DNA of 64,000 nt from Candidatus Woesearchaeota archaeon (GTDB lineage Archaea; Nanobdellota; Nanobdellia; Woesearchaeales; JABGUJ01), in contig JABGUJ010000001.1 in assembly GCA_018646625.1 (NCBI GenBank), positions 503,534-567,533 of the forward strand, in the 5' to 3' direction. The translations under genes were made by a program, and so were the position numbers. The notes below the pieces were generated by a model. That model saw only the letters and a program-made list of their open reading frames with translations. It was not told the origin of the DNA and ran no database searches. Positions within the stretch are counted from its first letter, which is position 1; each line of letters starts with the position of its first letter. Positions 17,901-25,046 of the stretch are shown piece after piece.

Positions 17901-18285
17901 TAGATTGAACTTCCACACCCATTAACGTATCATACTTAAACAAAGATAAGAAACCAATACCTTTTTCTCCAGGTCTTTTAGGATCAAACTTTTTGTCGCT
18001 ATTGAATGCCCTCAACAAAAGATTCAACGCATCATCTTTACTCATGCCAATTCCATTGTCAACATATCTTATTCTATAAACGCCACCATCGTTTACCTTT
18101 TCGAAGAACATATGAGAATCTGTAGCAAATGCCCCTAAAGCATTTTGAATCAATTCTCTCAACGCAGTTTCTTGCCTGTGATATTGATTTATTACGCTAT
18201 CCATTATGTTTCTGAGACTTCTATCATCTAGCTCATCAACATGAAATCCTTTAGAATGGGCAATTATTCTATCATCTAACGTCAT
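14923..18285 (-). CDS. GHKL ATPase fused to a transglutaminase-like protease, membrane protein
   Basis: A 1120-residue protein. The GHKL ATPase domain comes first: N-box LRELIQNALGAF (about 43-52), G1 DNGIGM (76-81), G2 GEKGIGF (106-112). Hydrophobic spans follow at about 410-435 and 465-485. A transglutaminase-like cysteine protease domain at about 640-815 has Cys760 (MGVCLDFAQ), His790 (DVGHAWIEW) and Asp810 (VEVTDP). A third span lies at about 820-835, then a ~280-residue basic cytoplasmic-looking tail. I infer an ATP-gated extracytoplasmic protease or peptidase, working with the overlapping downstream ATPase. The ATG at 18285 has GGAGA upstream and a TATA box at 18318-18329. I know no named family with this architecture. 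Confidence 0.85.
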   Translation of the reverse strand: MTLDDRIIAHSKGFHVDELDDRSLRNIMDSVINQYHRQETALRELIQNALGAFATDSHMFFEKVNDGGVYRIRYVDNGIGMSKDDALNLLLRAFNSDKKFDPKRPGEKGIGFLSLFKYDTLMGVEVQSKKEGHDAWKTVVSSDFKFGYADKFIESDIEEGTEVTIYLQMPDEVTARRLNHIFTDDYGQDISVRVDNYDLEGGVVAFSDVYFAENYVIPGIQEMHRWCSAVPNETHNVHVHPFGFKPETVARAINREYDSHSFVLNQTPVPRDISVPVVMSDSDLAEEIDVTGHVSYREGSRKGVARVRQHDILVQNYGISRNDLEIEISSPHLRTVLSRNAFLEDEVHSAVMNLIERRVDGFDRDFTVSSLGLQPNNFRGIDDLTLGERAVDTTYRAITNRKYVMRAAKLGAAAIGFYYLKDCGPLTIGFCAGALLAAKPIYSLGRKIFGKDSINFWSNAGKYTTRAVAAGALALMIFGFGKGVYEGFYDIKPKTQRTPGVQVVQVEENIHLDPNVTYSQLQERIRTSEKDSDQSLVGTGALFFEEGLKENGRNFLETMYDGASWLVGSVVDFTSGLGKGFINLFVDHGSEIVTGRAPARYERDPASLVDIVVPQVSRTVSFEPPTQENDAFAKAHRETQLVYAIHGMGHYLKTGTYDHLNSDGVFVALRDKDPITSMKMFGLDDLWEYKRTLRDVKSPFALDWNERSALTTDQVVDRIVSSVKQEMTYTKDILDGLGLEMSKLVRNNMQVYLEKKMGVCLDFAQVAAYSLRESGVPSRVVVGAVGDVGHAWIEWYSTEKDMWVPVEVTDPKKTNDPPYWPVALGLLGIGGVIFGRHRIKRSLRKRYRLDSNLFSDDELSREYDLLSLNMSELKFFEQRLFGRKGHSSTLGFNKEAMKKFKKTMIREHLPDYIQALMSKPIVYAHNYGAPLSMFDLVEIGEREGEILYSNENTSTTPHYTQKRIPVLDMGSLTSTTQSFVRGCVESVLGYKLASVDQDSHFHIFEDERELSEPERSLVDRVEGVLALDRKIKRKTKAVKPGKFDYHIRNSTPRLAKYQSGTLYLNMNHPLIVGLGNGNPTPIDKLAIDVVLDVSTDDGLVNPGSKYFAKLGKHTQNAALN

Positions 18286-18408
18286 TATTTTTTCTCCGAA
18301 GAAATAATGAAGACAATAATATATAAACCTTTCTAATTATAACTACTACACAGTGACTAACAAAAAACACCCCAAACCTTATAAATCTTGCAGTAGAACC
18401 AGTCTGGC
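18286..18408. promoter_or_regulatory. Divergent promoters of the GHKL pair and membrane protein operon
   Basis: The leftward TATA box is AATATATAAACC (18318-18329), the rightward CCTTATAAATC (18377-18387). The rightward start at 18409 would be leaderless. Confidence 0.6.
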
Positions 18409-18678
18409 ATGGCAATTCTAAAAGCAATGGGTTTATTTGACCTTTTAGCTGCCGCCTTAATCCTTATGGCGCACTACGGAATATTTACCTGGAGACCGTT
18501 ATTTGCTGCTGCTGCTTGGCTTTTCTTAAAAGCATACATATACAAAGGAGATTTTGCCAGCATCATAGATTTTTTCTGCGGAATATACATCATAATGTTG
18601 ATGTTTGGATTACACAGTATATTGACTTTTATTTTCGCAGTTTATTTAATACAAAAAGCACTAGTGAGCATGATATAA
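18409..18678 (+). CDS. Small membrane protein, three hydrophobic spans
   Basis: An 89-residue, very hydrophobic protein with about three spans and almost no soluble part. I do not recognise it. The start is leaderless behind CCTTATAAATC. The next gene starts on the base after its stop, so the two small membrane proteins form an operon. An overlapping ORF in another frame is discarded because only this frame has the promoter and a continuous membrane pattern. Confidence 0.7.
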   Translation: MAILKAMGLFDLLAAALILMAHYGIFTWRPLFAAAAWLFLKAYIYKGDFASIIDFFCGIYIIMLMFGLHSILTFIFAVYLIQKALVSMI

Positions 18679-18867
18679 ATGGCATACTTATACAAATTTT
18701 TAATGAAGAGCAAGAAAAACTGTTTCATCTTTTCTTTCTTAATGGCATTACTTGATTTCTTTATTGTAACTTTAATATTTCAAGATGAATGGAATCTTCT
18801 GAGAGCAGTCATCGTTGGACTAAGCGTTGCACTAATATTTCAACTAAATGCAATTTATCAGAAATAA
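18679..18867 (+). CDS. Small membrane protein, two spans
   Basis: A 62-residue protein with a basic N-terminus (LYKFLMKSKKN) and two hydrophobic spans (CFIFSFLMALLDFFIVTLIF and LRAVIVGLSVALIFQLNAI). Its ATG directly follows the stop of the upstream membrane protein. Function unknown; the pair may form one small membrane complex. It converges on the methyltransferase gene with no gap. Confidence 0.65.
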   Translation: MAYLYKFLMKSKKNCFIFSFLMALLDFFIVTLIFQDEWNLLRAVIVGLSVALIFQLNAIYQK

Positions 18868-19485
18868 TTATGCCTTTTTCGCCATAAAGTAAATAGTTTT
18901 TCTCCCAGAAAGTCCTTTAGAATTTTTCACAGAAGCATGAAACATGTTTAGCTTGCATTTTTTTAACAAACTTTTCAACTCTTCCTCCTTAAAGAACGAG
19001 TAAAACTTGGGCGCACCATTATATCTTGGATCTAGAAAAACACCCTCTCCATCTCCCCATTTGAAATTAAGATATATTATTCCTCCCTTCTTCAACACCC
19101 TAACTAACAGTCTCAAAGCAACCTCCACATCTGATTTGCTTAGATGTACTAAAGTCGCACAGCACCACACACCATCAAAAGTGTTTTCTTCAAAGTCTAG
19201 CTTTAGAATATCCTGAACTAGAAAGTTAACGCCCTTGGCATATTTTTTTGCATGTTCAATCAACTTGGAAGATAAATCAATACCGGTAGTATCAACTCCT
19301 TTATCATAAAACAACTTAGAATCTCTGCCAAAGCCACAACCTGCATCAAGAACCTTGCTGTGTTTGGGTAAGCGCATAATAAATTCATCAAACCTACTGG
19401 CGTCTGATAATTTCTCTGTTTGTTTCATATACTCTTCAACATGAGTATCATAGAAATTAATAGTATCTTTCAAATATTCTTTCAT
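18868..19485 (-). CDS. SAM-dependent methyltransferase (class I)
   Basis: A 205-residue methyltransferase with the Rossmann signature VLDAGCGFGRDSKLF (motif I), acidic TTGIDLSSKLI (motif II) and CATLVHLSKSDVE (motif IV region). It resembles UbiE/Tam-type small-molecule methyltransferases; the substrate is unknown. The start is set at 19485 because GGATGGT lies just upstream; ATG at 19494 is possible. Longer versions would run into the membrane protein gene in another frame. It ends an operon with the 107-residue membrane protein and the site-2-protease-like gene. Confidence 0.85.
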   Translation of the reverse strand: MKEYLKDTINFYDTHVEEYMKQTEKLSDASRFDEFIMRLPKHSKVLDAGCGFGRDSKLFYDKGVDTTGIDLSSKLIEHAKKYAKGVNFLVQDILKLDFEENTFDGVWCCATLVHLSKSDVEVALRLLVRVLKKGGIIYLNFKWGDGEGVFLDPRYNGAPKFYSFFKEEELKSLLKKCKLNMFHASVKNSKGLSGRKTIYFMAKKA

Positions 19486-19498
19486 AACTACCATCCAA

Positions 19499-19822
19499 TT
19501 ATCTAATATACCCAGCTTCTTGTGCCCATCTAGATAACTTATACGAAGCAAAGAACACAACCAACAAAAGTAATTTCTCGAAAGCATCATACCCTGCCAA
19601 GAACCCAAATAAGAATGCAACAATTGCAACAACTGCCACCAAAACACCTTTTTTCTTCTTGTACATTGCTCTGCCAACCATAAAGGCCACCAAAACAGTA
19701 ATTGATATTTTTACAGCGAGCGAGGTCATAAATATTCTTAACAAAAACCCAACTATAATTGCAGCCGCAAAAGCTAGTTCGACATATGATCCTGAAAAGT
19801 CAAATACTCCTTTCTTATCCAT
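19499..19822 (-). CDS. Membrane protein, about three spans
   Basis: A 107-residue hydrophobic protein of unknown function starting MDKKGVFDFSGSYVELAFAAA, with spans at about 15-33, 38-55 and 59-92. It overlaps the upstream protease gene by 8 bp and is followed within a few bases by the methyltransferase, so all three are probably one transcript. It may assist the protease, but nothing in the sequence shows this. Confidence 0.75.
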   Translation of the reverse strand: MDKKGVFDFSGSYVELAFAAAIIVGFLLRIFMTSLAVKISITVLVAFMVGRAMYKKKKGVLVAVVAIVAFLFGFLAGYDAFEKLLLLVVFFASYKLSRWAQEAGYIR

Positions 19823-20549
19823 ATTTCAACCCTGCCGCAAACCCTAGTATTGTAAAAACTAATGCCCCGAACAATGCCAACCATATGTTTGCTACATAAA
19901 CTAAGAATAATGCGCAGCCTAAGACCAATCCAAACTTGACTGCATACTGTAATCTTGAAAAGAAAAATACCACCGATCCATTAAGAGGAGGTATAGGTAA
20001 CATTTGAAAGAACGCATACCACACATTAACAACTATTGCCATATGAACAACCGGATTCTGCAAACCCGCCGTCCACAATATCTTAAACAATAACGCTAAC
20101 GCAAGATTAGCAAACGGACCCGCAGATGCAACGGCTGCTCTTTGCCTATGCATTGCCCAATATCTAAAATAACCAAGTCTGTGTCCTACCATCTCATGTA
20201 ATATAATGCCGCCAGGAACTAAAAACCAAATATGTCCTCGAGTAACAATACACAGAACTAATCCTATCAACACACCGTATATCCAGATTCTATACTCAAC
20301 CTTAAATCCAAGATCTAAACCCATAATCCTTGTTACACTCTGACTCGCAATTACTGCCAAAACAGAAACAATTAACGCGTTGATGAAGTTATACAAACCA
20401 ACTTTGGCATCAAACACCTCTTCTCCCCAACTTCGGAAAGAAACAATAAAGCCTATGATTAGAATACTGACAACAATAGCAACAAGCTCGTGCTTAGAAA
20501 ACTTAAAATTTGTCTTAATTGACTGCCAGAGCGATCTTTCGCCTATCAT
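19815..20549 (-). CDS. Site-2-protease-like membrane protein (M50), altered metal ligand
   Basis: A 244-residue polytopic protein. HEMVGH in IILHEMVGHRLGY matches the HEXXH zinc motif of M50 site-2 proteases, which cut within membranes. The second signature, usually LPxPPLDG, reads LPIPPLNG, so the third metal ligand Asp is Asn and activity is uncertain. About six spans are visible. The family controls regulators by intramembrane cleavage; the substrate here is unknown. The start at 20549 follows a TATA-like TTTTTAAAGC. Confidence 0.85.
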   Translation of the reverse strand: MIGERSLWQSIKTNFKFSKHELVAIVVSILIIGFIVSFRSWGEEVFDAKVGLYNFINALIVSVLAVIASQSVTRIMGLDLGFKVEYRIWIYGVLIGLVLCIVTRGHIWFLVPGGIILHEMVGHRLGYFRYWAMHRQRAAVASAGPFANLALALLFKILWTAGLQNPVVHMAIVVNVWYAFFQMLPIPPLNGSVVFFFSRLQYAVKFGLVLGCALFLVYVANIWLALFGALVFTILGFAAGLKYG

Positions 20550-20589
20550 GCTCTAATTATTAAGAATTCAGCTTTAAAAACCTTGCTAT

Positions 20590-20610
20590 AAAAAGAAAAA
20601 AAGAAAGAAA
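20590..20610 (-). terminator. T-rich terminator after the LivJ-type lipoprotein gene
   Basis: On the minus strand the stop is followed at once by TTTCTTTCTTTTTTTCTTTTT. Archaeal RNA polymerase terminates at such U-tracts. Nearly identical tracts follow genes ending at 48501 and 50064. Confidence 0.6.
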
Positions 20611-21726
20611 TTAAGCTTTAACAAATTCTCCTTTCCTTACAACATATTTGTCATAAGGCTTAGAAACTTCACCAAAGCTATCAAACTTAAAATTTCCTGA
20701 CGCACCATGATATATGTTCATTGCATACAAATAATTCTTGATATCTTCCCCCTTGCAGCTTCCGGACTTGCAAGCTTCCTGAAATATCTGAATGATATCG
20801 TATGTTTCGGGTCCATATGCATTCCAGCCTTCTCCGTACTCCGATTTATATTTTTTAGAGAATAAAAACAACTCCTCTGATTCTGGGACGCCTGGGGCAG
20901 TCACAACCAATCCGGAAGTTAATTCTTCCGCATACTCTAGAATGGTATCATCCTTGGATGCATCAGCAGCATAAACAGGAATATCCAGACCGATTTCATT
21001 CATCTGTTGAAGAATAATGCCTGCTTGCTTTGCAAACGCCAACATATAAATTCCATCTGGTTTAGTTTCCTTAATTTTCAACAACTGAGTTTTAACATCC
21101 TTTGTTTCCATCTCGAATGTTTCTGCGGCAACTACCTTGCCTGATTTTTCAAATTCCTCGACGAAAACATCCTTTAAACCAACTCCCCAATCCATATTAG
21201 GATAAATGACTGCAACGTTACTCAAATCGGCAGCCAACATCAACTTCGCACCTATTTTACCTTGGCCTGCATCTGATGGAACCACTCTGAAAGTATAATC
21301 TCCTGCTTCCTTAATCTTTGGATTGGTTGCCATTGGAGAAATCATAACTACTTTTGCAGCTTCTGTTATTGGTGCAATGGATAAAACTTCTGGAGAACAA
21401 CCAACGATAAGAAAACCAACTTTGTTGATGTTGATTAACTTCTGTGCAGCAAGTGAAGCATCTTTGCCGTTACATTTTCCATCTTCATAAATGACTTGCA
21501 ATTCTCTTCCATTAATTCCGCCTTGAGAATTAATTTCTTTCTCTACCATCATTATGCTTCTAACAGATGACACTGCCAAACTTGCTGCATCTCCTGTTAG
21601 GGGACCAATGTAACCAATTTTTATTGGCTTCTGACTTGCAACAACATTTCCTGAAACGTTATTACCGCAACCAACCAACAAAATACAAATCATGACAGCT
21701 ACCGCTATCTTCAATAAATTCTTCAT
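20611..21726 (-). CDS. LivJ-type (branched-chain amino acid) binding lipoprotein
   Basis: A 371-residue extracytoplasmic binding protein. The signal is MKNLLKIAVAVMICILLVGC with a lipobox ending LVGC, followed by NNVSGNVV. The mature part starts IKIGYIGPLTGDAASLA, the usual opening of type I periplasmic binding proteins for amino acids or related small ligands, and continues with LAAQKLININKVGFLIVGC. The ATG at 21726 has GGAGG eight bases upstream. No transporter permease or ATPase is encoded nearby. The divergent Lrp gene and the shared operator suggest joint control. It is one of three paralogs in the window. Confidence 0.9.
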   Translation of the reverse strand: MKNLLKIAVAVMICILLVGCGNNVSGNVVASQKPIKIGYIGPLTGDAASLAVSSVRSIMMVEKEINSQGGINGRELQVIYEDGKCNGKDASLAAQKLININKVGFLIVGCSPEVLSIAPITEAAKVVMISPMATNPKIKEAGDYTFRVVPSDAGQGKIGAKLMLAADLSNVAVIYPNMDWGVGLKDVFVEEFEKSGKVVAAETFEMETKDVKTQLLKIKETKPDGIYMLAFAKQAGIILQQMNEIGLDIPVYAADASKDDTILEYAEELTSGLVVTAPGVPESEELFLFSKKYKSEYGEGWNAYGPETYDIIQIFQEACKSGSCKGEDIKNYLYAMNIYHGASGNFKFDSFGEVSKPYDKYVVRKGEFVKA

Positions 21727-21813
21727 TTCGAACCTCCAAAACCTAAAACCCCTAAGAACTGAAATCTTGAAGCACACTCTGATATATTATACTATCTTAA
21801 GAAATTATTGCGT

Positions 21814-21854
21814 TTCGTGACAAAATTTATATATTAATACGTGTTTGTCACGAA
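21814..21854. promoter_or_regulatory. Inverted-repeat operator flanking the Lrp TATA box
   Basis: TTCGTGACAAA (21814-21824) and TTTGTCACGAA (21844-21854) are perfect 11-bp inverted arms, 30 bp centre to centre, with the TATA box TTTATATA (21826-21833) between them. This should be the binding site of the Lrp protein encoded at 21857; it could also affect the divergent lipoprotein gene, whose own TATA-like box is at 21781-21790. Confidence 0.75.
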
Positions 21855-21856
21855 GT

Positions 21857-22834
21857 ATGGCTTACAAGCTTGATTTAGTCAACAAGAAAATTCTCTATGA
21901 ATTAGATAAGAATGCAAGAATAAGCGACAGCCAACTGGCGAAGAAAGTGAACAGATCAAGGGAGGCAGTACGAAACAGAATAAAAAAACTCCAAGATGAT
22001 GGAATAATCTTGAATTTCATAACATCCATTAATCCAAGTAAGGTTGGTTGCATGTTTTTCAAAATGTACTTTCAACTTGCAAACATTCCAGAAGAAAGAG
22101 AAAAGTTCTACGAATACTTTAAACAACTTCCAGGATTATACTGGTTTGGAGGTAATGATGGTGTATGGGATTTTCATGCTGCATTTTACGCAAAGGATGT
22201 AGAAGAATTTAACAAATTAAAAAACAAAGTTTTCACAGACTTCAGACACATAATAATCAAAAGAGATGTTGGCGTTTTGATAAACACAAGACAGTATGTA
22301 AAGAAGTATCTATTGGATCACAACACCGAGTTCTTAGAACCAACAATGTTTGGTGACAAGATTGAGCACAACAAAATAGATGATTTAGACAAAAGGCTAC
22401 TATCTGCATTATTTCAAAATGCAAGAGCATCTTTAGTATACCTCTCTCAAAAACTAGGATGTTCTGTAGATATAATAAGAAACAAAATGAAGCGAATGCA
22501 TGAACTAGGAATCATTATGCAATACAGAATAGCGATTGATTATACAAAACTGGGATATGAAATGTTTAAAGCATTTGTCTACTTCCACAACCTCTCAGAA
22601 TTAGATGAAAAGAAACTCTTTCAGTATGCTAAGCAAAATAATAAGATAGTATACCTTATAAGACAACTCTCAGCGTGGGACGTCGAGTTAGAAATAATGG
22701 CGAAAAGCTATGAGGAATTCAATGAAATAATAAACGACATCCGTCATAAATTCGCAGAAGATATAAGAAACTATGAGTTCGCATTGATGAGAGATGATAT
22801 TTGGTCATTTGAAAACTTCAAACTATTAGTCTAA
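21857..22834 (+). CDS. Double Lrp/AsnC regulator
   Basis: A 325-residue protein made of two tandem Lrp/AsnC units. The first has a helix-turn-helix at about 5-50 (LDLVNKKILYELDKNARIS...REAVRNRIKKLQDDGI), the second at about 170-225 (LDKRLLSALFQNARASLVYLS...DIIRNKMKRMHELGI), each followed by an effector-like domain. Family members are usually one unit of ~150 residues. The ATG at 21857 is downstream of the TATA box and operator; TTG at 21845 lies inside the operator and is rejected. Probably autoregulated, with the divergent amino-acid-binding lipoprotein as partner gene. Confidence 0.9.
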   Translation: MAYKLDLVNKKILYELDKNARISDSQLAKKVNRSREAVRNRIKKLQDDGIILNFITSINPSKVGCMFFKMYFQLANIPEEREKFYEYFKQLPGLYWFGGNDGVWDFHAAFYAKDVEEFNKLKNKVFTDFRHIIIKRDVGVLINTRQYVKKYLLDHNTEFLEPTMFGDKIEHNKIDDLDKRLLSALFQNARASLVYLSQKLGCSVDIIRNKMKRMHELGIIMQYRIAIDYTKLGYEMFKAFVYFHNLSELDEKKLFQYAKQNNKIVYLIRQLSAWDVELEIMAKSYEEFNEIINDIRHKFAEDIRNYEFALMRDDIWSFENFKLLV

Positions 22835-23562
22835 ACAGAATTAATTTCGTAATCCACTCCTTTCACTCTTTCAACCTTGTTCTTATAGTGTTTAATCAAT
22901 CTAACCATTTCTTCTTCATGTCCTGCGCCAACAACTACTAAAACTTTAACATAATTCTTCATTAATGATGCAACTTTCTTAGCCATAATTTCGTTTCTTT
23001 CCTTAATTAGCACATTATACACATTAGGATATTTCTTTTTCAACTCAGCCGTTAATTTAATTATGATTTCTCTCTCTGGAACTTTACTCAGATCAAGATG
23101 AGTAACACCTAAACGTTTAATCTCTCTCTCCTTGAACAGAAAACCTCTAACGACGTCCTTAACAAACTGCCATTTCTCTTTTCGCGTTAATCTTTTAGTA
23201 AATTTTTGTAAAGTAATTTCAATATCTTGATCTATCAATGCAACGGGAATCTTTCGTTTATGTGCTTCCTTTATCGCAGTCAACATATCACTACCTGGTT
23301 TTACTCCTACACTTCTTCCTAACTTCTTCTGAACCCAGCCACCAATTTGTGTAAAGATATAACCTGTTAAACCAATATGTCTAATGTCCGCAATACTCGC
23401 TTTATGTTTACCTTGGTGCATCAAAGCATACAATCTTCTTTGATCTAACTCGACCGCAACCAAATCAGGATCTTCTTCCACAATTGCTTTTTTTATTTCC
23501 TTTATACTGGACTTAGCAATATGGGATGTACCTAGCAATGCAACATTTTCATATACTAACAT
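22831..23562 (-). CDS. TraB/GumN family protein
   Basis: A 243-residue protein starting MLVYENVALLGTSHIAKSS, with GTSH and the later VAVELDQRRLYAL and GAGHEEEMV that mark the TraB/GumN fold. These proteins are proposed membrane-linked peptidases or regulators, some controlling pheromone or surface-peptide shutdown. The C-terminal membrane region of longer archaeal TraB proteins is absent, so this is a soluble short form. It overlaps the end of the Lrp gene by 4 bp, tail to tail. Confidence 0.85.
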   Translation of the reverse strand: MLVYENVALLGTSHIAKSSIKEIKKAIVEEDPDLVAVELDQRRLYALMHQGKHKASIADIRHIGLTGYIFTQIGGWVQKKLGRSVGVKPGSDMLTAIKEAHKRKIPVALIDQDIEITLQKFTKRLTRKEKWQFVKDVVRGFLFKEREIKRLGVTHLDLSKVPEREIIIKLTAELKKKYPNVYNVLIKERNEIMAKKVASLMKNYVKVLVVVGAGHEEEMVRLIKHYKNKVERVKGVDYEINSV

Positions 23563-23702
23563 GACAATCTAATCTACATCTCGACATTATAAAGATTACC
23601 TTTAAAGTGTTAAATTCGTAGAGTACAGCCAACGAAAGCTTTAAATACTAAGTAGGTATACTCTTTCGTATATTAATCAACTCAAAAAGGAGGGGTACTG
23701 CG

Positions 23703-23990
23703 ATGTTAAGATTAAGGAAATTAACTGAAGCTTACGATATGCAAGTTTTCACTGATTCTGGTGACTATTTCGGAGATATCGAAGAAACTATAATAACCAA
23801 AACTAAGGTATTTGGATGGAGAGTGAGAGCCACTAAAGGTTCATACTTAGGAAAGGTTTTGGGTTCCGCAAAAGGAGTAATTGTCCCACATCAGCTTGTA
23901 AAAGCGATAGGTGCAATCATGATTATTTCCAAATCTGCTATGCCTAGCTACAATCCAGAAGAAGAAGCTTCAGCTGCAGAAATGGATTAA
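23703..23990 (+). CDS. PRC-barrel protein, possibly of the cell-division (CdpB) type
   Basis: A 95-residue protein with a single PRC-barrel domain: RKLTEAYDMQVFTDSGDYFGDIEE...GVIVPHQLVKAIGAIMII. An acidic tail follows (NPEEEASAAEMD). In haloarchaea stand-alone PRC-barrel proteins (CdpB) bind SepF and take part in FtsZ-based division; homologs are widespread in archaea. A strong AGGAGGGG site and a CTTTAAATACT TATA box precede the start, suggesting high expression. The division role is inference; RNA maturation is the other known use of the fold. Confidence 0.8.
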   Translation: MLRLRKLTEAYDMQVFTDSGDYFGDIEETIITKTKVFGWRVRATKGSYLGKVLGSAKGVIVPHQLVKAIGAIMIISKSAMPSYNPEEEASAAEMD

Positions 23991-23992
23991 TT

Positions 23993-25045
23993 TTATTTTT
24001 TCTCTATAATTTTTCTAAAACTTTCGATAGCTTCTTTGTCTGCCATCTTTTTAGCAGGCGATTTCATCAAGAAAGCACATACCTTCTCCGATTCTTTTTG
24101 CATCCCTCTATCAACTAATAGCTTTGCAACTCTTATTGCATCAACAACAGTCCCTGCACCATTAATACTGATTTCATCTTCTATAACTGCGCTAATCTTT
24201 ATTGGAGTTCTACCAAACATTTCTCCCTCAATTCTTAACTCTACTCTTTTACTTCCAGATGGCTTACCCGTATATTGAAATGTAACTTTTGGCTTAACTT
24301 CTTCGCAATCTATAAACGAACTTAATGCTTCACTTTTTGTTTTTTCTTTAGACTTTTTTCTATACAACAAATTAAAGTGATCCGCATTACCACCAATATT
24401 GTCCTGCTCAGTTTTAGATATCTGAATTCCCCTCATAGCTAGTGCTTCCAATAAAATTCTATTCAACATTGTCGCGCCCAGCTGACTTTTAGTATCATCT
24501 CCCAGGAGAACTAGACCTTTATCTTGAAAACGCTTTTGCCATGATTCGATAGTTGCCAAGGGGGTTGGGATGCAATTAATAAAACTACATCCTGCATCCA
24601 ATGCTGCTTCAGCATACATGCGAGTGGCTTCATCACTCCCTGTCGGGACGAGATTAAGCACAACATCTGCTCCTGTTTCTTTTAGTACTTTAGCAATATC
24701 GACAGATGATTCTGAACTTTCCTTCACAAAACTACCTTTCATCTGTTCAACAACGCCATCGGCTGTTGGTCCTCGATAAACTTTTGCTTCAAATTCAACA
24801 GGAGAGGTGATATCTTTTGTAACATTTGCACCTTGAGAGATCGCTTCATGAAGTTTCTTTCCAACTTTTCTTTCATCTACATCAAAAGCAGCCACAAAAT
24901 TGATATCTGACACTTTATAATCTCCAACTAATGGATTAATTAACCCTCGAGTCTCATCTTCGTTCTTTATGTAAAAAGATACGCCCTCTACTAACGCCTT
25001 GGTAAAACTTCCAACACCAATAATTGCAACATTTATTTTTTTCAT
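23993..25045 (-). CDS. Myo-inositol-1-phosphate synthase
   Basis: A 350-residue enzyme that isomerises glucose-6-phosphate to inositol-1-phosphate with bound NAD. It opens KKINVAIIGVGSFTKALVEG, an NAD-binding Rossmann motif, and has family blocks VVLNLVPTGSDEATRMYAEA, CSFINCIPTPLA, GLVLLGDDTKSQLGATM and NADHFNLLYR. Length is typical for archaeal forms. The ATG at 25045 lies one base past the upstream stop, with GGAGGTT before it, so it is co-translated with the methyltransferase. The product would feed inositol phospholipids; a CDP-alcohol phosphatidyltransferase is encoded at 57.1 kb. Confidence 0.93.
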   Translation of the reverse strand: MKKINVAIIGVGSFTKALVEGVSFYIKNEDETRGLINPLVGDYKVSDINFVAAFDVDERKVGKKLHEAISQGANVTKDITSPVEFEAKVYRGPTADGVVEQMKGSFVKESSESSVDIAKVLKETGADVVLNLVPTGSDEATRMYAEAALDAGCSFINCIPTPLATIESWQKRFQDKGLVLLGDDTKSQLGATMLNRILLEALAMRGIQISKTEQDNIGGNADHFNLLYRKKSKEKTKSEALSSFIDCEEVKPKVTFQYTGKPSGSKRVELRIEGEMFGRTPIKISAVIEDEISINGAGTVVDAIRVAKLLVDRGMQKESEKVCAFLMKSPAKKMADKEAIESFRKIIEKK

Positions 25046-25046
25046 T

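Noticed and set aside
9947-18357. CAGTGAC motif at several promoters (9947-9962, about 18351, about 48070) as a common operator
   Set aside because: A 7-mer seen in a few intergenic regions of 64 kb is not clearly beyond chance; spacing to TATA boxes is inconsistent.
18516-18755. 79-residue frame overlapping the two small membrane proteins
   Set aside because: No promoter or ribosome site, His/Phe-rich translation; the two abutting frames explain the sequence better.
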